From Elusimicrobia bacterium GWA2_66_18 (GTDB lineage: Bacteria > Elusimicrobiota > Elusimicrobia > UBA1565 > UBA9628), in contig MGTX01000029.1 in NCBI GenBank assembly GCA_001799675.1, positions 1-54,541 on the forward strand: 54,541 nucleotides of DNA, in the 5' to 3' direction. A model generated the notes under the pieces. That model was not told where the DNA came from and did not search any database. It saw only the letters and a program-made list of their open reading frames with translations. A program made the position numbers and the translations under genes. Positions 41,507 through 48,853 of the stretch are shown in pieces (position 1 is the first letter of the stretch; each line of letters begins with the position of its first letter).

Positions 41507-42600
41507 TACTAATCAGTCCTTAGTATAGATTACGCTTGGTGCTCCGAAGAATGAGCGCACGAGCGCGGGCCGGCGCTTGATGCCGGCAAGATCGCTCTCG
41601 ACGCGGCGCCGGAGCGACTCGTTGCGTTTCAGCGGCTTCTTGCTGACGCCCTCGTTCTTGACGTAGTTCCACACGAATTCGTCCGGGTTGAGTTCCGGCG
41701 CGTACCCCGGCAAGAAGTGAAGCTCCAGGCGTCCCTTCCGTTCTTTAACGTAGGCGGCGATCATTTTCGCCCTATGCGACGGATGCCCGTCCACAACAAG
41801 AAAGACGGGACGCTTTCTTCCTCGCATGAACGACTTGAGGAACTCATCCCGAAATCTCGTCGCATTGAATCGTCCGGAGTAAACCTCATACCAAAAGGCT
41901 CCACGAGCATTGACTGCTGAGATCGTATTGATTGATTGCCGCTGTCCGCTCGTGCGGACTTCCGGCGTCTTGCCCTTTTCTCCCCAGGTCCGGCCCAGAA
42001 CTTGGTCCGATCTCACACCCGCCTCGTCCATGAAAAATATCTCCGCTCTCCGTCGTTTGGCTCGGGCCTGTAGACGCGGGTATTCTTCGCTCTGCCACTT
42101 CTTGATTTCAATAGGATCTCGTTCGTAGGCGCGGCGTAACGGTTTCTGCGGCGTGATGTTCAGCTGATGCAAAAGACGCCCCACGGCAGTCAGCCCCAAT
42201 GTCTCGCCCAATTTTTCCTTGATGAGCGCGGAAACGATCGTCCTCGTCCAAAGCCCGAAATCGAAACCATATTGCCTGGGATCCTTGCCGCAAATCCAGC
42301 GACGGACCCCCGCAACTTCTCCTGCGGCGTAAGCGCCGGCTCGCGACCTGGATGTTTGCGCGCGGCCAATGCCTGCACCCCGTTTTTGCGCTCCGCGCGT
42401 AACCATGGATAGATGCAGGGGCGGCTCAATCCGAAACTTTTGATCACGGCGCTGGGCTTCTCGCCCTCCTTCACGCGCTGCACCGCCATGCGGCGAATCT
42501 GCTCGGACATCTCGTGGCTGAGAATGCGCCCGTCGATTCTCATTGGAAAACGATAGCATATTCTGCGAGTTATGTATTCTTAACAAGAGACTGGTTAGTA
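41507..42600 (-). mobile_element. IS630-family insertion sequence
   Basis: About 1.09 kb bounded by TA dinucleotides. The imperfect terminal inverted repeats begin TACTAATCAGTC on the left and TACTAACCAGTC on the right (read inward from 42600). Length, TA target and the single DDE transposase all fit IS630/Tc1-mariner. The transposase frame is interrupted by a -1 shift. Confidence 0.85.
41513..42543 (-). CDS. IS630-family transposase, two frames joined by a -1 shift
   Basis: The N-terminal frame starts at ATG 42543 with helix-turn-helix repeats (MSEQIRRMAVQRVKEGEKPS, FGLSRPCIYPWLRAERK) and reaches PALTPQEKLRG. Family similarity then continues one base back, from GVRRWICGKDPRQYGF. That frame carries LWTRTIVSALI, the first Asp in IFFMDEAGV, the second in FLVVDGHPSH and the terminal acidic residue in YAPELNPDEFVWNY. 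The shift coincides with a run of five G at 42311-42307 (minus strand). It could be programmed slippage or a disabling mutation. Confidence 0.82.
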
Positions 42601-42677
42601 AATGAGTTGACGAGCCTTCCTTTGGTGACATCTTACGTGAGTTGATTCGAAGCATTGAAAGCGGTCTTGCGGCCTGT

Positions 42678-42683
42678 TATACT
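42678..42683 (+). promoter_or_regulatory. -10 box of the DUF7718-like gene
   Basis: TATACT five bases before GTG 42689, with no ribosome-binding site. The 42601-42677 stretch between the IS end and this box shows no gene. Confidence 0.5.
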
Positions 42684-42688
42684 CTGTC

Positions 42689-43015
42689 GTGGGCGACAAG
42701 TTCTTCTTTAAACTGATCGGGGCGGAAGACGACCTGCGACTGCGGTTCCGAATCCGGACATTGAAGGAGAAAGTGGTCGAGTTCCTGGTCCAACTCGAAC
42801 TGCGCGTGGACGGCGCATGGAAACCGGTAGTCCGATACGATAACGCCCACGATTTCGCGCACCGGGATGTCCTTGATTTTAAGGGCAACGAGATCGAGAA
42901 GACGCCGTTGAAGCTGGGGACATTGGCGGAAATACTCGAATACGCCGAGCAAGATTTGATGGATCGAGCGGACTGGTACGTCGAGCGATTCCTGAAGAGG
43001 CGGAGGACACAATGA
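42689..43015 (+). CDS. DUF7718-like small protein, first gene of a toxin-antitoxin-like pair
   Basis: 108 residues: FFFKLIGAEDDLRLRFRIRT, VVEFLVQLELRVDGAWKPVV, then RYDNAHDFAHRDVL. The pattern resembles small proteins I know as DUF7718, which sit in accessory loci with a DUF5647-like partner. The biochemical role is unknown. GTG 42689 is five bases after TATACT. The stop overlaps the partner's start (ATGA). Confidence 0.65.
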   Translation: MGDKFFFKLIGAEDDLRLRFRIRTLKEKVVEFLVQLELRVDGAWKPVVRYDNAHDFAHRDVLDFKGNEIEKTPLKLGTLAEILEYAEQDLMDRADWYVERFLKRRRTQ

Positions 43016-43227
43016 CGAGCCGGGATAAAGGACGGATGCGCGCGGATATCGCCGAAGTTTTTGACTTCGCGCGTTTCCTTCTGAAAAATCCGGGGATGCT
43101 GAAGAATATCCGCAACGGCTCCGCTATCCGCATCCTTCCCGCGGGCGCAAGGCCGGCGGATTCTCCGCGTCTCCCGCGCAATGTCGAGGCCTTCACGGCC
43201 GAAATGGTGTTCCACAGGCTCTCGTAG
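43012..43227 (+). CDS. DUF5647-like small protein, partner of the preceding gene
   Basis: 71 residues beginning with a basic helix, then IAEVFDFARFLLKNPGMLKN and IRNGSAIRILP, which recall DUF5647 proteins. The family's C-terminal part looks replaced by unrelated sequence after ~48, so it may be truncated or frameshifted. It is translationally coupled to the DUF7718-like gene. An antitoxin-like role is only inferred from context. Confidence 0.5.
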   Translation: MTSRDKGRMRADIAEVFDFARFLLKNPGMLKNIRNGSAIRILPAGARPADSPRLPRNVEAFTAEMVFHRLS

Positions 43228-43345
43228 ACTCGCCCCATCACCGCCTCGGTATCGTTCATCCATAGCCGTCCGCCCGCGCGTCCCAGGTCATCTGCGCCGG
43301 CGCCAAGTTGGCTTGAGTTGTCGTGGACGCGAACCCTGGAGAAGA

Positions 43346-43783
43346 ATGATGAGAGATGGCGATGAGGCAAAGAAAATTAAAATGACTTGCGTATTTTTTA
43401 TTATTGTCATGTTACTAAGGTTAATAATACCGATCTATTCAATTTATATTCCTTACTTTACGATTAAAACTCATAACATATCGCTTTTCAATTATACTTT
43501 TCAGGTTTATCAGGAAATGCCCGCTGCTATTATTGCATTATTGGTTGAATCAGTGGTTAATGCTTTGGTTCTGATTATCTTTTTTGGCGTCTATCAATTG
43601 AAAGAGAAAGTAAGGAAGTCCTTAATCTTTACTTTAGTTGTTGGTCTTGCTATGTATATTTTAATCTTTGTTGTCAGTAAGATTGTAGGACAAAGGTCGC
43701 CTTTCCCCATGATGGAGTGCTTGATCTATTCAGTTTTAGTGTATTCGTTTACGCGTCAGAAAATAAAAGAACAATTCCAGTAA
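43346..43783 (+). CDS. AT-rich four-helix membrane protein of unknown function
   Basis: 145 residues with about four hydrophobic helices (MTCVFFIIVMLLRLIIPIYS, IALLVESVVNALVLIIFFGV, SLIFTLVVGLAMYILIF, ECLIYSVLVYSF). Codon use is strongly AT-biased, unlike every neighbour. GGAGAAG lies just before the ATG ATG pair at 43346-43351, and the first ~10 codons are in host-like sequence. The layout suggests a recent arrival fused behind local 5' sequence. No family is recognised. The gap 43228-43345 shows nothing clear. Confidence 0.65.
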   Translation: MMRDGDEAKKIKMTCVFFIIVMLLRLIIPIYSIYIPYFTIKTHNISLFNYTFQVYQEMPAAIIALLVESVVNALVLIIFFGVYQLKEKVRKSLIFTLVVGLAMYILIFVVSKIVGQRSPFPMMECLIYSVLVYSFTRQKIKEQFQ

Positions 43784-43901
43784 TCTTTGTTGAAGAAACG
43801 GCAGAGTCAAAACCTCAACTTTAGAAAGTAATCATTGACAATTGCGATAAGCAAGGTGATTTTGAGTTTGGGCATAAAGCGACTTTGTAAAGGAGCAATA
43901 G

Positions 43902-43961
43902 TATAAAAATACAAAAGGAGTTTTTATGGAGAAATTTAAGGTTTTGGGAACGCGTCTATAA
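43902..43961 (+). pseudogene. start of a truncated AT-rich gene
   Basis: TATAAA at 43902-43907, AAGGAG at 43915-43920 and ATG 43926 form a textbook leadered start. The frame stops after eleven codons (MEKFKVLGTRL) where the sequence turns G+C-rich. It looks like the cut edge of the imported AT-rich segment. The rest of 43784-43901 is AT-rich and non-coding. Confidence 0.4.
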
Positions 43962-43975
43962 TCCGGATTTGAATT

Positions 43976-44185
43976 ATGGCGAATTCGCCGGTGGATTTCC
44001 CCAAGCCTAGACGCTATCGGGATTTCCTCAGCCGCGCCTGTGCCGGGCCCGAAGGGTCCCGGCCCAGCCCCGCGAGCGCTCCCCCGGCGTCCGCGGCCGA
44101 TCAAGACGACGCCGGCCAGGCAGACCCGGGCTCAGAGCAATGGGACGCTCGCCAGGACTGGTCGGCCGGTGACTGGCCCGCGTGA
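43976..44185 (+). CDS. small hypothetical protein, uncertain
   Basis: 69 residues: a basic N-terminus (FPKPRRYRDFLSRACAGPEG) followed by a disordered Ala/Asp/Gln-rich tail ending DWSAGDWPA. TATAAT at 43959-43964 lies 11 bases before ATG. No family is recognised. The frame could be a chance reading of G+C-rich DNA. Confidence 0.3.
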   Translation: MANSPVDFPKPRRYRDFLSRACAGPEGSRPSPASAPPASAADQDDAGQADPGSEQWDARQDWSAGDWPA

Positions 44186-44277
44186 TCGGGCCAGCACAAC
44201 TGCGCCCGGATGAGCCGATTTGTGGCGCAAGGACTGGGAAATTTCGCCATAAGCTCCGGCGCGCGGGAAAGCCGGCC

Positions 44278-44361
44278 TTGACGACGATCGGGAATAGGGG
44301 TTATCCTGAGCCCATGAAGGCGGCCGCAGGCAGCAGTGGGCTAATTTCCCCTACCTTGTAG
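44278..44361 (+). promoter_or_regulatory. orphan promoter with a 15-codon leaderless reading frame
   Basis: TTGACG (44278-44283), an 18-base spacer, TATCCT (44302-44307), six bases, then ATG 44314. The frame is MKAAAGSSGLISPTL and stops at 44361. This looks like the start of a gene whose body has been lost. The surrounding 44186-44413 stretch contains no other gene. Confidence 0.45.
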
Positions 44362-44413
44362 GCCGTACTTGGCGTAGAGTTCGCCTGCGGTTCCGGGTAT
44401 GATGGCGGATTGA

Positions 44414-44695
44414 TTAATGCATCCGGCGCTTTTCCGCCTCGTCATAGACTTCTTTTCGTTGCCGGATAGCCCAGATCGTTACCTGATGCCCGCGGATTTC
44501 ATAAACTACCCGATAGTCGCCCACTCGGAGCTTCCACAGGTCTGAGAGAGAACGGCGAAGGCGCTGCCCATACCTCGTCGGCGCGGTCTTAAGCCGCGAC
44601 TCTATGGCGCGAAGGATGCGGATCTGCAGATTTCGGGGAATCGGAGGGAAGTCTTCCTTCTCGACTTCCGGCCGGTAATCGACTGCATAGTCCAT
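44414..44695 (-). CDS. RelE/ParE-family toxin
   Basis: 93 residues of the RelE type: YRPEVEKEDFPPIPRNLQIR, GQRLRRSLSDLWKLRVGDYR, VVYEIRGHQVTIWAIRQRKE and a terminal VYDEAEKRR. It is an expected ribosome-dependent mRNA interferase. ATG 44695 (or GTG 44698) lies a few bases after the antitoxin stop, so the two are co-translated. The antitoxin-first order is typical of relBE. Confidence 0.85.
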   Translation of the reverse strand: MDYAVDYRPEVEKEDFPPIPRNLQIRILRAIESRLKTAPTRYGQRLRRSLSDLWKLRVGDYRVVYEIRGHQVTIWAIRQRKEVYDEAEKRRMH

Positions 44696-44701
44696 CACCG
44701 C

Positions 44702-44938
44702 CTATTTGATCCTCAGCCGCGATTTAAGTTCCTCGTGGGGAATGGAGGGCGTCTTGTTTTTTCTTCGTCTTTCAGCGATCGTCTCCAGCCCCGAGTCCTC
44801 GATGAGTTCAAGGGCTTCCAAAACGAGGTCCCGCGTCTTTTGCGATAATGAAACCCCTTCTTTTTTCGCCAGTCTCGCAATCACATGGAAGACAGCCGGC
44901 TCTATAACCGTGGAGATTCTCGGCAGCGCGCTGGGCAT
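44702..44938 (-). CDS. RelB-like antitoxin
   Basis: 78 residues: a short N-terminal DNA-binding segment (PRISTVIEPAVFHVIARLAK) of ribbon-helix-helix type, then a helical toxin-binding tail (LVLEALELIEDS, HEELKSRLRIK). GGAG lies upstream of ATG 44938. It precedes the RelE toxin gene and should repress their shared promoter. Confidence 0.78.
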   Translation of the reverse strand: MPSALPRISTVIEPAVFHVIARLAKKEGVSLSQKTRDLVLEALELIEDSGLETIAERRRKNKTPSIPHEELKSRLRIK

Positions 44939-44965
44939 GATTCATGTCTCCGTGAGTCGCAATCA

Positions 44966-44994
44966 AGTGTAGCACCTTTGCGCCACCGTGTCAA
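44966..44994 (-). promoter_or_regulatory. sigma70 promoter of relBE
   Basis: On the minus strand TTGACA (44994-44989), a 17-base spacer and TACACT (44971-44966). A ~27-base leader with GGAG follows, so this acquired module uses a conventional leadered start. Confidence 0.7.
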
Positions 44995-45022
44995 GGTCGT
45001 ATTTTGGCGGTCGTATTTTGGC
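44995..45022. repeat. two tandem copies of a 14-bp unit at the island edge
   Basis: GGTCGTATTTTGGC occurs at 44995-45008 and again at 45009-45022. The pair lies between the relBE -35 box and the barrel gene stop, exactly at the right boundary of the accessory island. Confidence 0.8.
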
Positions 45023-45025
45023 GGA

Positions 45026-46183
45026 TCAGAAGTAGTACTGGGCGCTCAACACCACCGAGTTGGGGCTGCGGCCGTACTCGGTCGTTTTCTCGCCGCCGAA
45101 ACGCTGGAGCGCGGCCGACAGATGCAGGTCGTCGAGGGCGTTCCAAGTGAGCGACGGCGTGAAGAAAGTCGAGGTGTCGTCGGCGTTGACGACGGCATAG
45201 AGCTCGAGCTTGACCAAGGGATGCAGGTCCTTGGCCGCGGAGGCCCCGAAGTAGTTCCGCGCCACGGAGACTTCCTTGCCGGCGCGCACGGCCGAGAAGT
45301 CGTATCTGAGTTCGTTCGTTTGCCCGTTCCCGGCGTGATAATATTCCGCCACGAACGCGGCGTCCTTGAGCCAGCGCCATGCCGTCTCGGAGGCGATGGT
45401 GTAATCATATCCCAGTCCGGCCTTCCAATAGGGAGTTCTCCACTCGGGACGGAAATACGCCCCTTCGCCGTGCAGAGTTCCCTCGCCGAGAGCGCCCGCG
45501 AAGTCGCCGCCTAAGACGAGAGAGGCGGTGGAACCGGCGACCTTGCCGCCCAATAAGGATAAATCCCAGCCGGAGAGATTGGCGCGTCCGCGCGCCAGCA
45601 GGGATTGATCGACCCAGCGATCCTCGCCGGCCCAGGCCAGCTCGGCTTGGCCCAGCGAGCCCACGCCGAGACGACCGTATAAAGCGTCCACCCCGCGGCG
45701 CTCGTCGCGCTCGACCGAGGTCGGCTGGTAGGGATTGAGGACGTCGGTGGGGTTCCAGATCTTGCCCGTGCCCCAGGCGATGCGTTGGCGCCCGGCGCGC
45801 AGGACGCCGCGCTCGTCCTCGACGCCGACCCAGGCGCGGTAGGCGCCGTGGCCCCAGCCGTTGAGCGTCCCGGTGGAGATGGTCTGCTCCATGTCGAGCC
45901 AGGGCTTGGGCGGAGCATAGCCGAAGACTTGGAACTCGCGCGCGCGAAAAAAAGAACCGATCGCTAATTGCTGGTCGTAGTCGACGTGCGACTTGAAGAC
46001 GAAGGCGGAGGCGTCGAGCGTCAGGCGCGCGCGGGAGACGTTGAGGTCATACGGGCGCGCGTCGAAGGCCGAGCGCGAATGCTGATAGACGTCCTTGAGA
46101 TAGCCGGAGGCCTCCACCCCCGCCGCGGCGGGCGCGGCGAGCAGGAGGGCCAGAAGGCTAGCGGCCGCGCTGGTCCTCGCCAT
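45026..46183 (-). CDS. outer-membrane beta-barrel protein
   Basis: 385 residues with a signal peptide ([20 protein letters not shown]). Alternating aromatic and polar beta strands follow throughout, ending in SVVLSAQYYF with the terminal Phe needed for outer-membrane assembly. Motifs such as GKIWNPTDVLNPYQPTSVE recall the DUF1302-like or alginate-export-type barrels. ATG 46183 overlaps the end of the ABC ATPase gene, making it the last gene of the Lol-like operon. A second copy of its 3' end lies at 41329. Confidence 0.8.
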   Translation of the reverse strand: MARTSAAASLLALLLAAPAAAGVEASGYLKDVYQHSRSAFDARPYDLNVSRARLTLDASAFVFKSHVDYDQQLAIGSFFRAREFQVFGYAPPKPWLDMEQTISTGTLNGWGHGAYRAWVGVEDERGVLRAGRQRIAWGTGKIWNPTDVLNPYQPTSVERDERRGVDALYGRLGVGSLGQAELAWAGEDRWVDQSLLARGRANLSGWDLSLLGGKVAGSTASLVLGGDFAGALGEGTLHGEGAYFRPEWRTPYWKAGLGYDYTIASETAWRWLKDAAFVAEYYHAGNGQTNELRYDFSAVRAGKEVSVARNYFGASAAKDLHPLVKLELYAVVNADDTSTFFTPSLTWNALDDLHLSAALQRFGGEKTTEYGRSPNSVVLSAQYYF

Positions 46184-46856
46184 TGAGTTGCCCGTCCTGC
46201 AGGCGCACCACTCGCCGCGCGCGCGACAGCACGGCGGGGTCGTGGCTGGAGAAAAGGAAGGTGATCCCATGATCCTGGTTGAGGGTTTCCATGAGATCCA
46301 GGAGAGCGGCCCCGGTCTTGGAATCCAGGTTCGCCGTCGGCTCGTCGGCCAGGACGAGGTCGGGGCGGTGGACGATCGCCCGCGCGACGGCCACTCGCTG
46401 CTGCTGGCCGCCGGAGAGCAGGTCGGGTCGGCGGTCGGCGTAGGTCTCGAGTCCTACCCAACTGAGGGCTTTTTGCGCGGCGCGCCGGCGCTCGCGCGGG
46501 GCGATGTTCTGGAGCACCAGGGGGTACTCCACGTTCTCGACGGCCGTCAGCACCGGGATGAGATTATAGGATTGGAAGACGAAGCCCAGCGTGCGCAGGC
46601 GGAAATCGGCGAGGTCCGGCAAGGGAAGGCGCGAGACCAAGCGGCCTTCATGGAGCACCTCGCCCTTGGTCGGGAGATCGAGCGTGCCGATGAGGTTGAG
46701 CAGGGTGGACTTGCCGGAGCCCGAGGGGCCGGCGAGGGCCGTGAACTCCCCCCGCTCGACGACGAGGTCCACGGCGCGCACGGCCGCGACCCTGCTCCCG
46801 CCCGCATAGATCTTCTCTAGGCCGCGGACTTCGACGAGAGGCGGGTCCTTAGACAT
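46158..46856 (-). CDS. LolD-like ABC transporter ATPase
   Basis: 232 residues: Walker [11 protein letters not shown]-loop [18 protein letters not shown], signature [16 protein letters not shown], Walker [14 protein letters not shown] and the switch His in FSSHDP. The MacB/LolD type is clear. It powers the adjacent FtsX/LolE permease. Its start overlaps the permease stop by eight bases. Confidence 0.94.
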   Translation of the reverse strand: MSKDPPLVEVRGLEKIYAGGSRVAAVRAVDLVVERGEFTALAGPSGSGKSTLLNLIGTLDLPTKGEVLHEGRLVSRLPLPDLADFRLRTLGFVFQSYNLIPVLTAVENVEYPLVLQNIAPRERRRAAQKALSWVGLETYADRRPDLLSGGQQQRVAVARAIVHRPDLVLADEPTANLDSKTGAALLDLMETLNQDHGITFLFSSHDPAVLSRARRVVRLQDGQLNGEDQRGR

Positions 46857-48063
46857 GGCGCAGGGCCTCCGCGGGTTTCAAGCGCCCCGCGCGCAGCGTC
46901 GGGGGCAGGGCCGCGAGGACGCTCGTCAGGAAGACCGCCGCGCAGGCGAAGGCGTGCGCGGCCCAGGAGGGCCGCAGGAAGATGACGGACGGGAAGGGCA
47001 GGAAGTAGGAGAGCGCCTCTCCCACGGGCAGGCGCAGCCCCGCGCGGCCGAAGTGCCCGATCAGAGCCGAGCCGATGCACAGGCCGAAGAGCGCGCCGAC
47101 CGCCCCCAGCAGGGCCGACTCCGCCACGAGCAGGCGCATCACCCAGCTCGGACGCGCGCCCATGGCCATGAGCAGGCCGAACTCGCGCACGCGCTCGAAG
47201 AGGCTCATGAGTTGGGTGTTGAGGATGCCCAGCGCCACGATCGCGAAGACCACGAGCAAAACGATGAAGAGAATGGCGTCCTGGAAGGCCTTCACCCCCA
47301 GTATCTCGTGGTCGATCTGCTTCCAGGAAAGCACGCGCAGCGGATATTGCCGGAGTGCCTTGGACAGGTCCTTTTGGACCTCATCGGATTGCTCGATGTC
47401 CTTGAGCTTGACGACATAGTTGTTGACCTGGCCGGGGCGGGACAGGAGTTCCTGGAAGGCGGGCAGAGGCACGTAGACGATCTGGGTGTCGAAGGACTCC
47501 GAGCCGGTCTTGAAGAGTCCGACGAGGCGGAAGGCTTCGGCTCCCATGGAGCCGTCGGCGGCCTGGGCCATGAGGACCGCCTTCTCGCCGATGCGCAGGT
47601 CCAGGCGCTTGGCCAGGGCTGAACCCATGACGAGGCCCTTGGACGTATGCCCCAGGTAATCCCCCGCGGCCATGTAGGCGTGGATATCGGTGATGAGGCG
47701 TTCCTTCTCGGGTTCCACGGCGCAGACGAGGGCGCCCACCGAGGTCGCCGGCGTGGAGACGAGTCCGGTCAGGTGGATGCGGCCCGCGTGGGCGAGCACG
47801 CGCGGGTCGCCCTCCAGCGCCGCGGCGACGGGGCGGGAGTCCGCGATGAAACGGTCGGGCATCTTGACGATGTCCACGTCCTGGTCCTGGATCTGGAGGT
47901 GGCCCGTGATGGAGCCCGTGGACTTCTCGATGAGCTGTACCTGCAGAGAGCGCAGCATGCTCTGGCCGAACATGATGGCGGCCAGGCCGAAGCCCATGGA
48001 GGCCACGTTGATGAGGCTGCGGCGCCGGTTGCGCCAGACGTTGCGCCAGGCGAGGCGCAGCAT
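46849..48063 (-). CDS. LolC/LolE-like ABC permease (FtsX family)
   Basis: 404 residues with the four-helix FtsX layout. The first helix follows RLAWRNVWRNRRRSLINVAS. A large periplasmic domain spans ~45-270, and three C-terminal helices follow (LFIVLLVVFAIVALGILNTQ, LVAESALLGAVGALFGL, and one near the end). It works with the LolD-like ATPase and probably the LolA-like protein to extract lipoproteins or a related lipid substrate. The start overlaps the previous stop (ATGA), and GGGGGAGG precedes it. Confidence 0.9.
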   Translation of the reverse strand: MLRLAWRNVWRNRRRSLINVASMGFGLAAIMFGQSMLRSLQVQLIEKSTGSITGHLQIQDQDVDIVKMPDRFIADSRPVAAALEGDPRVLAHAGRIHLTGLVSTPATSVGALVCAVEPEKERLITDIHAYMAAGDYLGHTSKGLVMGSALAKRLDLRIGEKAVLMAQAADGSMGAEAFRLVGLFKTGSESFDTQIVYVPLPAFQELLSRPGQVNNYVVKLKDIEQSDEVQKDLSKALRQYPLRVLSWKQIDHEILGVKAFQDAILFIVLLVVFAIVALGILNTQLMSLFERVREFGLLMAMGARPSWVMRLLVAESALLGAVGALFGLCIGSALIGHFGRAGLRLPVGEALSYFLPFPSVIFLRPSWAAHAFACAAVFLTSVLAALPPTLRAGRLKPAEALRHV

Positions 48064-48818
48064 CAGCCTCCCCCCTTCTGCAGACGCTGATAGGAGAAGA
48101 AGGCGTCGTCCAAAGCCAGTCCGAACTCGAGTTCATGATACCGCAGGACGGTGCGCTTCCCCTTCTTCTTGGCCGGCAGGCACTCCAGCCGCGAGGGCAC
48201 GCGCCGGCCGCCGAGGATTTTGACGTCCGAGAGGATGATGGTTCGGATCAACTCGCCGCGCTCGGAATAGTCCTCTTCCAGAAGGGGCACGACGGACTGG
48301 TCTTCATCGTAGACCGCGACGTCCGAGAGGACCTTCCCCCAGACGACGGGGGCGTCTGGCAGGGGACTTGCCTCGATGCGGTAGACCGTGCGGCCGTCCT
48401 CTTTCGTCGTCTTCAGGAGCTTGTGGGTATAATCCTTGACGATGGAGTCGGCTTTGACGATGTCCTCGTAGGTGAAGTCGGAGCCCTGCCAGGCCGCGTG
48501 CATCATCGTGCTCGGGATCTTGATGACGCGCTCGACCTTCGGCATCCAGACCCACATCTCGTTCTTGCGGCGCAGCGTCGCGTTGCCGCGCTCCTTAGCC
48601 GGGGCGCGCAGGACCATGAGGGCGTAGGCGCGGTCCTTGTTCCAGCCCTCGACTTCCAACGTGCGCTTCCAGTCGGGCGTTTCGATGGTCATGGACAGGC
48701 GCCCGTGGCTGGAGTCGCCGCGCAGGGCCTGGTTGGCGCGGTCGATGAGATCCTTGACGTCCCGCTCGGCCCGCAGGGGCGTAGCGAAAAGCAAGAGCGC
48801 CGTCAGGACGGACTTCAT
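48063..48818 (-). CDS. LolA-like outer-membrane lipoprotein-sorting protein
   Basis: 251 residues with a signal peptide (VLTALLLFATPLRA). The beta-rich fold has the PF17131-type pattern: DLIDRANQALRGDSSHGRLS, RTLEVEGWNKDRAYALMVL, NEMWVWMPKVERVIKIPSTM, SDFTYEDIVKADS, then YHELEFGLALDD near the end. It is a periplasmic carrier in a Lol-like system. TAGAAT lies six bases before ATG. It is the first gene of a four-gene operon. Confidence 0.88.
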   Translation of the reverse strand: MKSVLTALLLFATPLRAERDVKDLIDRANQALRGDSSHGRLSMTIETPDWKRTLEVEGWNKDRAYALMVLRAPAKERGNATLRRKNEMWVWMPKVERVIKIPSTMMHAAWQGSDFTYEDIVKADSIVKDYTHKLLKTTKEDGRTVYRIEASPLPDAPVVWGKVLSDVAVYDEDQSVVPLLEEDYSERGELIRTIILSDVKILGGRRVPSRLECLPAKKKGKRTVLRYHELEFGLALDDAFFSYQRLQKGGG

Positions 48819-48853
48819 GCGGGGATTCTACTCGTTTTGTTAATATAGCGGCG
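48819..48853. promoter_or_regulatory. divergent leaderless promoters for the Lol-like operon and the GH57 gene
   Basis: The minus-strand TAGAAT (48830-48825) is six bases from ATG 48818. The plus-strand TAATAT (48841-48846) is seven bases from GTG 48854. The boxes are ten bases apart. Confidence 0.5.

Noticed and set aside
42190..42543. Separate 117-residue helix-turn-helix gene
   Set aside because: It is the N-terminal half of the IS630 transposase. Beyond the G run its frame loses similarity, while the other frame continues the family pattern.
44340..44420. Short minus-strand frame reading AGELYAKYGLQG downstream of relE
   Set aside because: It has no start codon and no recognisable family. 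It is too short to separate from chance.
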